This document shows positions 30,438-38,617 of a stretch of 64,000 nt of DNA, in pieces (within the stretch, counting starts at the first letter, position 1; the number at the start of each line of letters is the position of its first letter). The stretch spans positions 72,268-136,267 of the forward strand of contig NZ_BMYP01000001.1 in assembly GCF_014652335.1 (NCBI RefSeq). The letters are read 5' to 3'. The position numbers and the translations under genes were made by a program. This stretch comes from Vogesella fluminis. Lineage in GTDB: Bacteria; Pseudomonadota; Gammaproteobacteria; Burkholderiales; Chromobacteriaceae. The notes beneath the pieces were generated by a model. It had not been told where the DNA came from. It did no database searches and was given only the letters and a program-made list of their open reading frames with translations.

Positions 30438-31691
30438 ATGCACCTGGTTGCCTTTGGACTGAACCACCACACCGCCCCGCTGGCGATACGCGAACGGCTG
30501 GCCTTCCCTGCAGAAACCCTGCCGGGCGCCCTGGCGCAGCTGGTGGATTCGCAGGCCGCGCGCGAGGCGACCATCGTCTCTACCTGTAACCGCACCGAGC
30601 TGTACTGCGCCACGCAGCAGCCGGACGCGGCACTGGCGTGGCTGGCCAGCTACCACGGCCTGAGCCTGGACGAAGTGCGTCCCTACCTGTACCAGCTCGA
30701 CGCCGCCGAAGCGGCGCGCCACGCCTTCCGTGTCGCCTCCGGGCTAGACTCCATGGTGCTGGGCGAAACGCAGATCCTGGGCCAGATCAAGGACGCGGTG
30801 CGCACCGCCGAGCGCGCCGGCACGCTGGGCAGCCTGCTCAACGGCCTGTTCCAGAAAACCTTTGCCGTGGCCAAGGACGTGCGCAGCCAGACCGCGGTCG
30901 GCGCCAGCTCGGTGTCGATGGCCGCCGCCGGCGTGCGTCTCACCGAGCAGATCTTCGCCTCGGTCGGCGAGCTGAAGGTGCTGTTCATCGGCGCCGGCGA
31001 GATGATCGAGCTGGTCGCCACCCACTACGCCGCGCGCAAGCCGGCCTGTCTCACCGTCGCCAACCGCACGCTGGAGCGTGGCCAGGCGCTGGCGGCGCAA
31101 TTCGGCGGCAACGCCATCACCCTCGCCGAGCTGCCCGATCACCTGCACCACTACGACGTGGTGGTCAGCTCCACCGCCAGCCAGCTGCCCATCATCGGCA
31201 AGGGCATGGTCGAGCGCGCCATCAAGGCACGCCGCCACCGCCCGATCTTCATGCTCGATCTGGCGGTGCCGCGCGACATCGAGGCCGAGGTCGGCGAGCT
31301 GTCCGACGTCTACCTCTACACCGTCGACGACATCGCCGGCATCGTCGAAGTCGGCCAGCAGGCGCGCAGCCAGGCGGCGGAAGAAGCCGAAACCATCATC
31401 GCCCACCGCGTCGGCGAATTCAGCGACTGGCTCAAGCGCCGCGAAAGCGTGCCGCTGATCCGCGCGCTGCGCGACGAAGCCGAACGCACCCGCCGCAACG
31501 CGCTGGAGGCCGCCATGAAACAGCTGGCCCGCGGCGCAGCGCCGGAAAAAGTGCTGGAAGTCCTGTCGGTACAACTGACCAACAAACTGATGCATCCGCC
31601 GACGCAGGCGCTGTCTTCCGGCAGCGGCGCGGCGCACGACGCGCAGGTGGCGCTGATCGCCAGCCTGTATCGTTTGCACCCGGAGTCGTAA
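30438..31691 (+). CDS. hemA: Glutamyl-tRNA reductase
   Basis: A 417-residue enzyme that reduces glutamyl-tRNA to glutamate-1-semialdehyde, the first committed step of C5 haem synthesis. The nucleophilic cysteine is residue 50 ([11 protein letters not shown]). [10 protein letters not shown] and the NADPH-binding [17 protein letters not shown] follow, then a C-terminal dimerisation helix bundle. The product is used by HemL (51526-52803). The start ATG at 30438 is the family start. The region from 30113 to 30437 holds a short hairpin around a possible -10 (TAGAAT near 30398). The stop overlaps the prfA start by one base (TAATG). Confidence 0.96.
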   Translation: MHLVAFGLNHHTAPLAIRERLAFPAETLPGALAQLVDSQAAREATIVSTCNRTELYCATQQPDAALAWLASYHGLSLDEVRPYLYQLDAAEAARHAFRVASGLDSMVLGETQILGQIKDAVRTAERAGTLGSLLNGLFQKTFAVAKDVRSQTAVGASSVSMAAAGVRLTEQIFASVGELKVLFIGAGEMIELVATHYAARKPACLTVANRTLERGQALAAQFGGNAITLAELPDHLHHYDVVVSSTASQLPIIGKGMVERAIKARRHRPIFMLDLAVPRDIEAEVGELSDVYLYTVDDIAGIVEVGQQARSQAAEEAETIIAHRVGEFSDWLKRRESVPLIRALRDEAERTRRNALEAAMKQLARGAAPEKVLEVLSVQLTNKLMHPPTQALSSGSGAAHDAQVALIASLYRLHPES

Positions 31692-32773
31692 TGAAACCCT
31701 CGATTGCCGCGAAACTGGCCCAGCTCGACGACCGGCTGGAAGAAGTCACGCAACTGCTGATGTCCGAACAGGCCACCGCCAACATGGACACCTTCCGCAA
31801 GCTCACCCGCGAACACGCCGAACTGACCCCGGTGGTCGAGGCGTTCAACGCCTACCGCCAGTGCGAAGCCGACATCGCCACCGCCAGCGAACTGCTGGAC
31901 GACCCGGACATGAAGGAATTCGCGCAGGAAGAAATCGGCGACGCCAAAAACCGGCTCGCCGCGCTGGATGTCGAGCTGCAGAAACTGCTGCTGCCGAAAG
32001 ACCCCAACGACGACAAGAACATCTTTCTTGAAATCCGCGCCGGCACCGGCGGCGACGAGGCGGCGCTGTTCGCCGCCGACCTGTTGCGCATGTACACCCG
32101 CTTTGCCGAACGCAACCGCTGGCAGGCCGAGATCGTCTCCGCCAGCGAATCCGACCTCGGCGGCTATAAGGAAGTCATCGTGCGCCTGGTCGGCCAGGGC
32201 GCCTATTCCAGGCTGAAATTCGAATCCGGCGGCCACCGCGTGCAGCGCGTGCCGGCCACCGAGACCCAGGGCCGCATCCACACCTCCGCCTGCACCGTGG
32301 CGGTGATGGCCGAGGCCGACGAGATCGCCGAGGTAGTGCTCAACCCCGCCGACCTGCGCATCGACACCTATCGCGCCAGCGGCGCCGGCGGCCAGCACAT
32401 CAACAAGACCGACTCCGCGGTGCGCATCACCCACCTGCCCACCGGCATCGTCGCCGAATGCCAGGATGGCCGCTCGCAGCACGCCAACAAGGCCAGCGCC
32501 ATGCAGGTGCTGGCGGCGCGCATCTACGACATCCAGCTGCGCGAGAAGAACCAGAAGGAAGCGGCCGAGCGCAAGAGCCTGATCGGCTCCGGCGACCGCT
32601 CCGAGCGCATCCGCACCTACAACTACCCGCAGGGCCGCATCACCGACCACCGCATCAACCTCACCCTGTACAAGCTGGACCAGGCGATGGACGGCGACCT
32701 GTACGAGCTGACCGACGCGCTGGTGGCCGAGCGCCAGGCGGAGCTGCTGGCGCAGCTGTCGGAGGGGAGTTGA
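31691..32773 (+). CDS. prfA: Peptide chain release factor 1
   Basis: A 360-residue release factor that reads UAA and UAG. The peptidyl-tRNA hydrolysis motif GGQ occupies residues 233-235 ([16 protein letters not shown]), and the codon-recognition segment reads [15 protein letters not shown], containing the RF1-type P-A-T tripeptide. Length is normal. It is coupled to hemA by a one-base overlap, the widespread hemA-prfA arrangement. The prmC/hemK methyltransferase that often follows is absent; a repeat-filled gap comes next. Confidence 0.97.
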   Translation: MKPSIAAKLAQLDDRLEEVTQLLMSEQATANMDTFRKLTREHAELTPVVEAFNAYRQCEADIATASELLDDPDMKEFAQEEIGDAKNRLAALDVELQKLLLPKDPNDDKNIFLEIRAGTGGDEAALFAADLLRMYTRFAERNRWQAEIVSASESDLGGYKEVIVRLVGQGAYSRLKFESGGHRVQRVPATETQGRIHTSACTVAVMAEADEIAEVVLNPADLRIDTYRASGAGGQHINKTDSAVRITHLPTGIVAECQDGRSQHANKASAMQVLAARIYDIQLREKNQKEAAERKSLIGSGDRSERIRTYNYPQGRITDHRINLTLYKLDQAMDGDLYELTDALVAERQAELLAQLSEGS

Positions 32774-32782
32774 CGCAGCTTG

Positions 32783-32802
32783 TGCGGCCAACGTTGGCCG
32801 CA
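32783..32802. repeat. Palindromic motif pair after prfA
   Basis: TGCGGCCAACGTTGGCCGCA, starting 10 bases after the prfA stop. Confidence 0.8.
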
Positions 32803-32812
32803 AGTGGCAACA

Positions 32813-33003
32813 GGTCGGGTTAGCGCAGCGTAAGCCGACATGGCTTGCGGCCAACCTTGTCGCGGTAAGCGGTTTTGGTTTTTGCCACAGAAGCACACGG
32901 AAAGACACGGACCAAGGCAAAGTCGTTTTTGGCCACGAAACCCGCGGAAAGACACGAAAATAAAAACGGAAAGGTTGGCCGCAAGGCACTTCAATCGCCA
33001 ACC
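32813..33003 (-). repeat. Roughly 200-bp dispersed repeat element, copy A
   Basis: Read on the minus strand, the unit contains GGCGATTGAA, a TTGCGGCCAACC motif, a T-rich stretch with repeated CGTGTCTTTC / GTGGCCAAA / TTTGCC / GTGGCAAAAACC blocks, a GGTTGGCCGCAA motif and then a TTACGCTGCGCTAACCCGAC-type end. The same order appears at 50960-51137. The stretch 32774-33395 has no credible gene; it also contains a hairpin (33191-33217), the heptamer array at 33229-33291 and another motif at 33335. Confidence 0.7.
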
Positions 33004-33190
33004 GGCACCCAATCGATGCACCCGCTCCCGTTGGTGCCGGCCGTGACAACTGTCGCCAGCCCGGGAACAAGCCGCCCTCTTTTGAGCGCAGCGTATGGGC
33101 GGCGCCGGGATGGCGGCAGCTATCACGGGAATTCTTGCGCCGTCGGGAAGAACGGTCTGCGTGCGAATCTCTGATTCGCTCAGCGATGTG

Positions 33191-33217
33191 AAAAGGGGGA
33201 TGCGGTATCCCCCTTTC
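33191..33217 (-). terminator. Possible terminator for the ClbS-like gene
   Basis: A stem GGGGGAT/ATCCCCC with T-rich ends on the minus strand. It lies about 180 bases beyond the stop of the gene at 33396, so the assignment is tentative. Confidence 0.4.
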
Positions 33218-33228
33218 CCGTCCGCCGC

Positions 33229-33291
33229 GCGGCAAGCGGCAAGCGGCAAGCGGCAAGCGGCAAGCGGCAAGCGGCAAGCGGCAAGCGGCAA
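33229..33291. repeat. Tandem array of GCGGCAA, nine copies
   Basis: Nine uninterrupted, identical 7-base units. The array is noncoding here. Perfect short tandem arrays like this change copy number by slippage and could serve as a strain marker. Confidence 0.93.
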
Positions 33292-33395
33292 GATAAACCA
33301 TCATCCGCGCCGCGGATTCAGCAGACCCAAACAAGGTTGGCCGCAAGCCGCCATCGTGGTACGTCGTCCTGCGGGTAACGCGCCCTGCAGCGCTG

Positions 33396-33908
33396 TCAAT
33401 TGATGCCGCTTTCCTTCTTCCACTTGCGCAGGCGCGACCGTGCGTTGGCATAGGGCGAGGATGTATTGAACTGGATCATGCGCCCCAACGTGTATTTTTC
33501 GTACCAGGGTTTCCCGTACAGCGACGCATCGTCCTCCCCTTCAACCAGCTCGACGATACGAGCGTGGACCTGCTCAAGCCGTTCGAGCAAGCGTGGGTAG
33601 TTTTCATCCCGATGATCGGCATAGAACTTCTGTGCCAAGCGTCCCAATTCGTTCCACTTGTACCCGGTTTCGGGAAAATCGACTGGCCGTCCGTGTGACT
33701 TGGCATCGTGCCATTTCAGCACCAGGAGGTTCCAACCGATCAGGTAGGCCACCAGATCGATCACGCTCATTCGCGAACCCTGCATATGCCCCTCCAGCGT
33801 GGCGACTTGGGCTCGCTGCGGAGGCACACCGGCAAGATCCGCCGCCAGTTTCTGGTACGTGGTCCGGATGGCATGCAGCAGTTCTTGCCTGGTCTGTGGG
33901 ACGGCCAT
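33396..33908 (-). CDS. ClbS/DfsB-family four-helix protein
   Basis: A 170-residue protein matching the ClbS/DfsB (DUF1706) family. Typical blocks: MAVPQTRQELLHAIRTTYQKLAADLAGVP, SVIDLVAYLIGWNLLVLKWH, DFPETGYKWNELGRLAQKFYADH, and YTLGRMIQFNTSSPYANARSRLRKWKK at the C-terminus. ClbS protects colibactin producers by hydrolysing the toxin's cyclopropane, but most family members sit outside such clusters and have unknown substrates, as here. A good ribosome site (AGGAGG) precedes ATG 33908; longer in-frame starts are unlikely. Confidence 0.85.
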   Translation of the reverse strand: MAVPQTRQELLHAIRTTYQKLAADLAGVPPQRAQVATLEGHMQGSRMSVIDLVAYLIGWNLLVLKWHDAKSHGRPVDFPETGYKWNELGRLAQKFYADHRDENYPRLLERLEQVHARIVELVEGEDDASLYGKPWYEKYTLGRMIQFNTSSPYANARSRLRKWKKESGIN

Positions 33909-34050
33909 ACTGAATTCCTCCTGAGCCTGCAGGTTGGCGCCGGGCCTGCAAAGCCCGACACCCACCATACCGTACTATTGCCCGATAAATGCCGGGCCTC
34001 GCCACGCTCTGCCCGGCCTGCAAATCCGGGACAAACTATCAATAATGCAT

Positions 34051-34076
34051 AAAAAAGGCAAGCCAGCCGGCTTGCC
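34051..34076 (-). terminator. Terminator of the CYTH gene
   Basis: Read on the minus strand, GGCAAGCC with its complement forms an 8-base stem followed by six T. It lies 48 bases after the CYTH stop. Confidence 0.8.
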
Positions 34077-34123
34077 CTTGTTCATACCGGTCTGCGGCCA
34101 ACCTCGGCCGCAACCTCAGCCGC

Positions 34124-34585
34124 TCACCACGACCCGAACGGGTTTTTCGACAGATAAGCATTGGTAAAGCGCCCGTCAAAGGTCACTTCCTCGCCTATCC
34201 AGTCCGGCTTGTCGAAGGCGGTGTCTTCCGACGGCAGCTCGATCTCGGCCAGCACCAGCCCGGCGTTGGCGCCGAAGAACTCGTCCACCTCCCACACGAA
34301 GCCGCCGAAGCTAATGCGGTAGCGCAGCTTGTCGACCATCATCGGGCACATCGCATCCATGATGGTCTGCGCCTCCGCCACCGGGATCGCGTATTCGAAC
34401 TCGTGGCGGCTGATGTCGCTGATCTGGCCCTTGAGCGTCAGCCACGCCTGGTCGCCGACCACGCGCACGCGCACGGTGCGTTCCTTTTCTACCGACAGAT
34501 AGCCCTGACGGTAGCGCACGCCTTCGGCCAGACCGCGCCAGGCGTCACCGTTTACCCTGAAGCGGCGTTCAATTTCCACTGCCAT
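34124..34585 (-). CDS. CYTH-domain protein (triphosphate-tunnel family)
   Basis: A 153-residue single-domain protein. The N-terminal VEIERRF is the family's E-x-E-x-(K/R) signature, and further tunnel residues appear in RVRVVGDQAWLTLKG, EFEYAIP, and FVWEVDEFFGANAGLVLAEIELPSED. Bacterial members hydrolyse inorganic triphosphate or related polyphosphates with magnesium; adenylate cyclase activity is rarer. The second acidic position is followed by Arg-Arg, a common variant. Its start overlaps the end of the lipoprotein gene by 17 bases, so it is the last gene of a hemJ-lipoprotein-CYTH set. Confidence 0.88.
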   Translation of the reverse strand: MAVEIERRFRVNGDAWRGLAEGVRYRQGYLSVEKERTVRVRVVGDQAWLTLKGQISDISRHEFEYAIPVAEAQTIMDAMCPMMVDKLRYRISFGGFVWEVDEFFGANAGLVLAEIELPSEDTAFDKPDWIGEEVTFDGRFTNAYLSKNPFGSW

Positions 34586-34973
34586 TGTGTTTTTCCATTT
34601 CCTTGACGAGGCGGGCCGGCGCTTTCAGGCGCCAGTCCGCGGGGCGATAGGGGTGCACGTCGTCCGGCCAGCGCGCGTCGGTCTGCCACACCGACCAGGC
34701 GCCGGGCACGGCGATGCGGCCGGCGCGGGCGCTGTCGACATAGTCGCTGCGCGCGGCGGTGACGTTGCAGTAGGCCTTGCGGCCGGCGTAGGAGCCGTCG
34801 GCCGACAGCTGGCCGTGCGGGAAGCCGGCCGGCAGGGCGGCCGGTGCCATCTTGCCGGGCACGCTGGCGCCGGCGGCCAGGCCCTGGGCCAGGATGTAGA
34901 CGTGGCCGTCGCAGTCTTGCCGGCAGCCGGTGAGCAGCGCCGCCAGCGCGAGGGGGAGCAGGAGCTTGATCAA
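34569..34973 (-). CDS. Putative small lipoprotein
   Basis: A 134-residue protein. A TTG start at 34973 shares four bases (TTGA) with the stop of the upstream hemJ-like gene; this and the lipoprotein signal (LLLPLALAALLTGC, lipobox LTGC) decide the start, since longer in-frame starts would bury the signal. The mature part has four cysteines and no family I know (GHVYILAQGLAAGASVPGKMAPAALPAGFPHGQ...). It ends with a charged tail that overlaps the CYTH start. Likely anchored to the outer or inner membrane. Confidence 0.65.
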   Translation of the reverse strand: MIKLLLPLALAALLTGCRQDCDGHVYILAQGLAAGASVPGKMAPAALPAGFPHGQLSADGSYAGRKAYCNVTAARSDYVDSARAGRIAVPGAWSVWQTDARWPDDVHPYRPADWRLKAPARLVKEMEKHNGSGN

Positions 34974-35386
34974 AACGGTTTCACCACCACCAGGATCAGC
35001 ACTGCCAGCAGCAGCAGCACCGGTAATTCGTTGAAGAAACGGAACCAGACGTGGCTGCGGCGGTTGCGCTGCCGCACGAAGTCCTGCAGCAGCCGGTAGC
35101 AGTAGCCGTGGTAGCCGGCGAGCACCGTCACCAGCACCAGCTTGGCGTGCAGCCAGCCGCCGCTGACGCCGTAGCCCAGCCACAGCACCAGACCGAGCGC
35201 CAGCGCCAGCACCGCCAGCGGTGTCATGAAGCGGTACAGCTTGCCGGCCATCAGCAGCAGGCGATCGTATTCCTTGCCCGGCCCGGCCTGTGCCAGGTTG
35301 ACGTACAGCCGCGGCAGGTAGAACAGGCCGGCGAACCAGGAAATGACAAAAAACAGGTGAAAAGCCTTGATGTAGAGATAGGTCAT
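34970..35386 (-). CDS. hemJ: HemJ-like protoporphyrinogen oxidase (CopD/UPF0093 family)
   Basis: A 138-residue inner-membrane protein with four hydrophobic helices. The HemJ hallmark is at the N-terminus: YIKAFHLFFVISWFAGLFYLPRLYVNLAQ, with the haem-ligand histidine in KAFH. A second conserved block is GGWLHAKLVLVTVLAGYHGYC, and RRSHVWFRFFNELPVLLLLAVLILVVVKPF ends the protein. HemJ converts protoporphyrinogen IX to protoporphyrin IX, a late haem step. Related gene hemA lies 4 kb away. The stop is shared with the start of the lipoprotein gene. Confidence 0.85.
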   Translation of the reverse strand: MTYLYIKAFHLFFVISWFAGLFYLPRLYVNLAQAGPGKEYDRLLLMAGKLYRFMTPLAVLALALGLVLWLGYGVSGGWLHAKLVLVTVLAGYHGYCYRLLQDFVRQRNRRSHVWFRFFNELPVLLLLAVLILVVVKPF

Positions 35387-35447
35387 TCAGGGTCCGTTAT
35401 TGTGTACGGCCGGCCTGGTGCCGCCGGGAACGCACGATGATACGTGC

Positions 35448-35458
35448 TGCGGCCAACC
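35448..35458 (-). repeat. GGTTGGCCGCA motif between hemJ and the M48 protease gene
   Basis: An 11-base copy in the minus orientation, in the 117-base gap between two minus-strand genes. Confidence 0.7.
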
Positions 35459-35503
35459 TTGCCTTGATCCATGTTGCACCATGCCGGGCGCCGGCGGCAT
35501 GCG

Positions 35504-36319
35504 TCAGCGCGCCTTGCGGGCGGCGTCGTACAGCGGCATCAGGCGCGGGATCAGCCGTTGCAGCTCGTCGATGCGCGCCGGGCCGGACGGGTGGGTGGAC
35601 AGGAAGCTCGGCCCGCTGCCGGCTCCGGCCTGCATCATCTTCTGCCACAGCGTCACCGCCGCGTTCGGGTTGTAGCCGGCGCGCGCCATCAGCTCCAGAC
35701 CGATGACGTCGGCCTCGGATTCCATGGTGCGGCTGTTGGGCTTGGTCAGTGCCACGTCGGCGGCGATCGCCGCCAGTTCCATCGAGCCTTGCGACAGGCC
35801 GGCCAGCTGGCCGACGATGCCGAGGCCCATCTGCTGCGCGTAGGCCTGGCTCATGCTTTCGCGCGAGTGTTCGCGCAGCGCGTGCGAGATCTCGTGGCCG
35901 ATGATGGCCGCCATTTCGTCGTCGCTCAGGCGCAGGCGGTTGACGATGCCGCTGTAGACCATGATCTTGCCGCCGGCCATCGCGTAGGCGTTCAGCTCGT
36001 CGGACTGGGTGACATTCACCTCCCACTTCCAGTTGCGCGCGTCGGCGCGGAACACCGGCACCTGCGCGATCAGGCGCTGCGACACCGCGCGTACGCGGCG
36101 GGTCAACGCGGCATCGGTATTGAGCTTGCCGGCGCTGCGCGCCTTGCCCACCTCCTGCACGTAGGACTGCGCGGAGGCCTGCTCCACTTCCTGCGGCGAC
36201 AGCAGCATCAGCTGCTTGCGGCTGGCGCCCACGGCGCCGGTGGCGGTGGTGTTGACACAGCCGGCAACAGCCGCGGAAAGCATCAGCACACATCCGGTAC
36301 GGGTCAGCCAGTTAGTCAT
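35504..36319 (-). CDS. M48-family metalloprotease lipoprotein (LoiP/YcaL-like)
   Basis: A 271-residue zinc protease. A lipoprotein signal ends in lipobox AVAGC at residues 17-21. The zinc motif HEISH occurs in AAIIGHEISHALREHSRESMSQ, and the third zinc ligand is the glutamate in SEADVIGLELMARAGYNP. The block AGGKIMVYSGIVNRLRLSDDEMA is typical of this group. Relatives are periplasmic, outer-membrane-anchored quality-control proteases. It is divergent in position from rubredoxin only by strand order: both are on the minus strand, 28 bases apart, so rubredoxin may be read through into it. Confidence 0.92.
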   Translation of the reverse strand: MTNWLTRTGCVLMLSAAVAGCVNTTATGAVGASRKQLMLLSPQEVEQASAQSYVQEVGKARSAGKLNTDAALTRRVRAVSQRLIAQVPVFRADARNWKWEVNVTQSDELNAYAMAGGKIMVYSGIVNRLRLSDDEMAAIIGHEISHALREHSRESMSQAYAQQMGLGIVGQLAGLSQGSMELAAIAADVALTKPNSRTMESEADVIGLELMARAGYNPNAAVTLWQKMMQAGAGSGPSFLSTHPSGPARIDELQRLIPRLMPLYDAARKAR

Positions 36320-36347
36320 TTCATGTTTCCTCTTGCCGTGGCGCCGC

Positions 36348-36512
36348 TCAGAACGCCATCATCTCGAAATCGTCCTTGCGGGCACCGCAATCCGGGCAGG
36401 TCCAGTTCATCGGCACGTCTTCCCACCTGGTGCCGGGCGGGATGCCGTCTTCCGGACGGCCTGCCGCTTCGTCGTAGATGAAGCCGCAGATCAGACACAT
36501 CCAGGTTTGCAT
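36348..36512 (-). CDS. Rubredoxin
   Basis: A 54-residue iron protein, easily missed because of its size. Two iron-binding knuckles are present: [20 protein letters not shown] near the start and [16 protein letters not shown] near the end, with the four cysteines in the standard spacing and the [10 protein letters not shown] middle segment. It carries single electrons to partners such as alkane hydroxylase or oxygen-stress reductases. The ATG at 36512 is divergent from thiD, 65 bases away, so they share a promoter region. Confidence 0.95.
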   Translation of the reverse strand: MQTWMCLICGFIYDEAAGRPEDGIPPGTRWEDVPMNWTCPDCGARKDDFEMMAF

Positions 36513-36577
36513 AATGATAAAACCTTCGCTCGGTTAAAATCGTATTGTAAATCCTGTAAGACCCGAGAGGTTAAGCC

Positions 36578-37438
36578 TTGAGCCAAGACATCATTCTCCC
36601 GCCCATCGTGCTGACGCTGGCGGGAGCCGACCCCACCGGCGGCGCCGGCATCCAGGCCGACATCCTGACCCTGGCCAGCATGGGCTGCCATCCGCTGTCG
36701 GTGATCACCGCCATCACGGTGCAGGACACCCGCGGCGTGCAGGGCTTCATGGTCATCGACGACGAATGGGTGCTCGACCAGGCGCGCGCGGTGCTGGAAG
36801 ACATGCCGGTGGCCGCGTTCAAGGTCGGCATGATCGGCAGCATCGACAACGTGGTCGCCATCGCCGAACTGGTCGCCGACTACCCGGACATCCCGCTGAT
36901 CTACGACCCGGTGCTGGCCAGCGGCGCCGGCGACGAGCTCGCGCGCGAGGACATGATCCACGTGCTGCGCGACATGCTGCTGCCGCAGGTGACGGTGCTG
37001 ACCCCCAACAGCATCGAGGCACGGCGGCTGGCGGCCAACGACGCCGACGACGAGGAAGAGCTGTCGGTGGCCGACTGCGCCCGCCGCCTGACGCGGCTGG
37101 GCTGCGACTACGTGTTCATCACCGGCACCCACGAGCCGACGCGCGACGTGGAAAACCGGCTCTACGACCTGGGCGGCGAAATCCGCGTCGACACCTGGCC
37201 CAGACTCAACGGCAGCTTCCATGGTTCCGGCTGCACCCTCGCCGCCGCCATCGCCGGGCTGGTGGCGCGCGGGCTGGCGGTGCCGGAGGCGGTGAAGGAG
37301 GCGCAGGACTACACCTGGCAGGCGCTGCGCCACGGCTTCCGCCCCGGCATGGGGCAGTACATTCCCGACCGCCTGTTCTGGGCCAACGACGACGCCGGCG
37401 ACGACGATAGCGACAAGGAACAAGATGCAAACGTTTAA
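36578..37438 (+). CDS. thiD: Hydroxymethylpyrimidine/phosphomethylpyrimidine kinase
   Basis: A 286-residue ribokinase-type kinase that phosphorylates HMP and HMP-phosphate in thiamine synthesis. Blocks seen: LTLAGADPTGGAGIQADILTLASMGCHPLSVITAITVQDTRGV, YDPVLASGAGDEL, LTPNSIEA and the anion-hole LNGSFHGSGCTLAAAIA. The C-terminal 25 residues are acidic and look like a lineage-specific tail. TTG 36578 is chosen because GAGAGG lies just upstream. No TPP riboswitch is seen in the 65-base leader. It overlaps thiE by 14 bases. Confidence 0.92.
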   Translation: MSQDIILPPIVLTLAGADPTGGAGIQADILTLASMGCHPLSVITAITVQDTRGVQGFMVIDDEWVLDQARAVLEDMPVAAFKVGMIGSIDNVVAIAELVADYPDIPLIYDPVLASGAGDELAREDMIHVLRDMLLPQVTVLTPNSIEARRLAANDADDEEELSVADCARRLTRLGCDYVFITGTHEPTRDVENRLYDLGGEIRVDTWPRLNGSFHGSGCTLAAAIAGLVARGLAVPEAVKEAQDYTWQALRHGFRPGMGQYIPDRLFWANDDAGDDDSDKEQDANV

Positions 37439-38039
37439 CGGCCTGTACGCCATCACCCCGGACACCGACGACAGCGAGCGCCTGATCGAACAGGTCGGCG
37501 CCGTGCTCGACGGCGGCGCGCGTATCCTGCAGTACCGCAACAAGGGCAGCGACACCGTGCGCCGGCTGTGGCAGGCCAATATCCTGGCCAGCCTGGCACG
37601 CAGCCGCAACGCGCTGTTCATCATCAATGACGATGTCGAGCTGGCACGCGCCATCGGCGCCGACGGCGTGCACGTTGGCCGCAACGATGCCGGCATCGCC
37701 GCCGCCCGCGCCGCGCTCGGCCCCGACGCCATCGTCGGCGCCAGCTGCTACGACAGCCTGGCGCTGGCGCACGCGGCGGTGGCCGCCGGCGCCAGCTACG
37801 TCGCCTTCGGCGCGGTGTACCCGTCCGCCACCAAACCCGGCGCCGTGGCGGCGCCGCTGTCGCTGTTCGCCGACAGCGCCGATCTGGGCGTGCCGCGCGT
37901 CGCCATCGGCGGCATCACCGCCGCCAATGCCGGCACGGTGGTCGCCGCCGGCGCCGACGCCATCGCGGTGATCGGCGGCCTGTTCGGACAGGCCGACCCC
38001 TGCGCCGCGGCGCGCACGCTGGCGGCGCTGTACCGTTGA
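37425..38039 (+). CDS. thiE: Thiamine-phosphate synthase
   Basis: A 204-residue TIM-barrel enzyme that joins HMP pyrophosphate and the thiazole phosphate to form thiamine phosphate. Family blocks: LYAITPD, GARILQYRNKGSD, FIINDDVELARAIGADGVHVGRND, VGASCYDS, YVAFGAVYPSATKPGA and RVAIGGITAANAGTV. It is translated from a start inside thiD. A CGTTGGCCGCAA motif at 37673 encodes the HVGRND segment at the pyrophosphate site. The next 140 bases contain GC hairpins but no T-run terminator. Confidence 0.94.
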   Translation: MQTFNGLYAITPDTDDSERLIEQVGAVLDGGARILQYRNKGSDTVRRLWQANILASLARSRNALFIINDDVELARAIGADGVHVGRNDAGIAAARAALGPDAIVGASCYDSLALAHAAVAAGASYVAFGAVYPSATKPGAVAAPLSLFADSADLGVPRVAIGGITAANAGTVVAAGADAIAVIGGLFGQADPCAAARTLAALYR

Positions 38040-38181
38040 GCGGCGCTTCGCGCCCGGCTCTCTAAAACCGGGCGAGACGGCATTAAAAACGGCTGCGGCA
38101 GCAGTGTTTATCCGGAGATAGACCCGCCTGCCGCCGTCGTTTTCGCCTGAACTCGCGTGCGCGCGCGAGCGTAAGCCGGCG

Positions 38182-38430
38182 TCAGGCCACCGCGTCGATG
38201 ATGCTGCCCACCGCCTGCAGGCCGCCGGCCAGCACCGCACCGGTGGCGGAAAAGCCGCCATACAGCGCGTCGCTGCCCTCCTCGATGCCGCTGGCCACGC
38301 CACGGACCACCTGCAGCGTGCCGGAGCCGATGTCGCCGATGCCGGAGGCGATCTTCACCGCTCCGCTACCCATATTGCCAAGACCATAGACCACGGAGGA
38401 CCCCGCTGCCGCGATGCCGGAGAGACTCAT
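38182..38430 (-). CDS. Small glycine/alanine-rich hypothetical protein
   Basis: An 82-residue protein, MSLSGIAAAGSSVVYGLGNMGSGAVKIASGIGDIGSGTLQ..., nearly all Gly, Ala, Ser, Val and Ile with few charges. The composition resembles short amphipathic or glycine-zipper peptides that associate with membranes, but I recognise no family. AAGGAC lies six bases before ATG 38430; the longer upstream frame is not supported. It sits convergent to thiE. Confidence 0.6.
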   Translation of the reverse strand: MSLSGIAAAGSSVVYGLGNMGSGAVKIASGIGDIGSGTLQVVRGVASGIEEGSDALYGGFSATGAVLAGGLQAVGSIIDAVA

Positions 38431-38550
38431 GTTGCTGTCCTTTGCTGTGCTGTCGCCGCCCCTGCGGCCTGACGATTTGTAGCCTAGCGTTACTGCAACT
38501 TGTCCATGCTGCGGTTTTGTATCCGTCCCGTTACAAGGCGGCAACACGGC

Positions 38551-38570
38551 GCGGCCAACGTTGGCCGCAA
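38551..38570. repeat. Palindromic motif pair
   Basis: GCGGCCAACGTTGGCCGC at 38551-38568, immediately beyond the T run of the SulP terminator, between the small hypothetical gene and the SulP gene. Confidence 0.8.
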
Positions 38571-38597
38571 AAAAACCGCCACGTGGGGCGTGGCGGT
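38569..38597 (-). terminator. Terminator of the SulP-family gene
   Basis: On the minus strand, stem CCGCCACG/CGTGGCGG (loop CCCCA) is followed by seven T. It lies about 20 bases after the stop at 38618. Confidence 0.82.
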
Positions 38598-38617
38598 CTG
38601 GACTCGAAAGGCGCGGC

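Noticed and set aside
33229-33291. CRISPR-like array
   Set aside because: The unit is 7 bases with no spacers; it is a simple tandem repeat.
31316-33451. 711-codon minus-strand frame with a repeated L-P-L-A-A-C-R segment
   Set aside because: The repeat is only the translation of the GCGGCAA array; the rest is antisense to prfA and to the repeat gap.
36513-36577. TPP riboswitch before thiD
   Set aside because: The leader is only 65 bases and lacks the conserved CTGAGA and ACCTGA segments.
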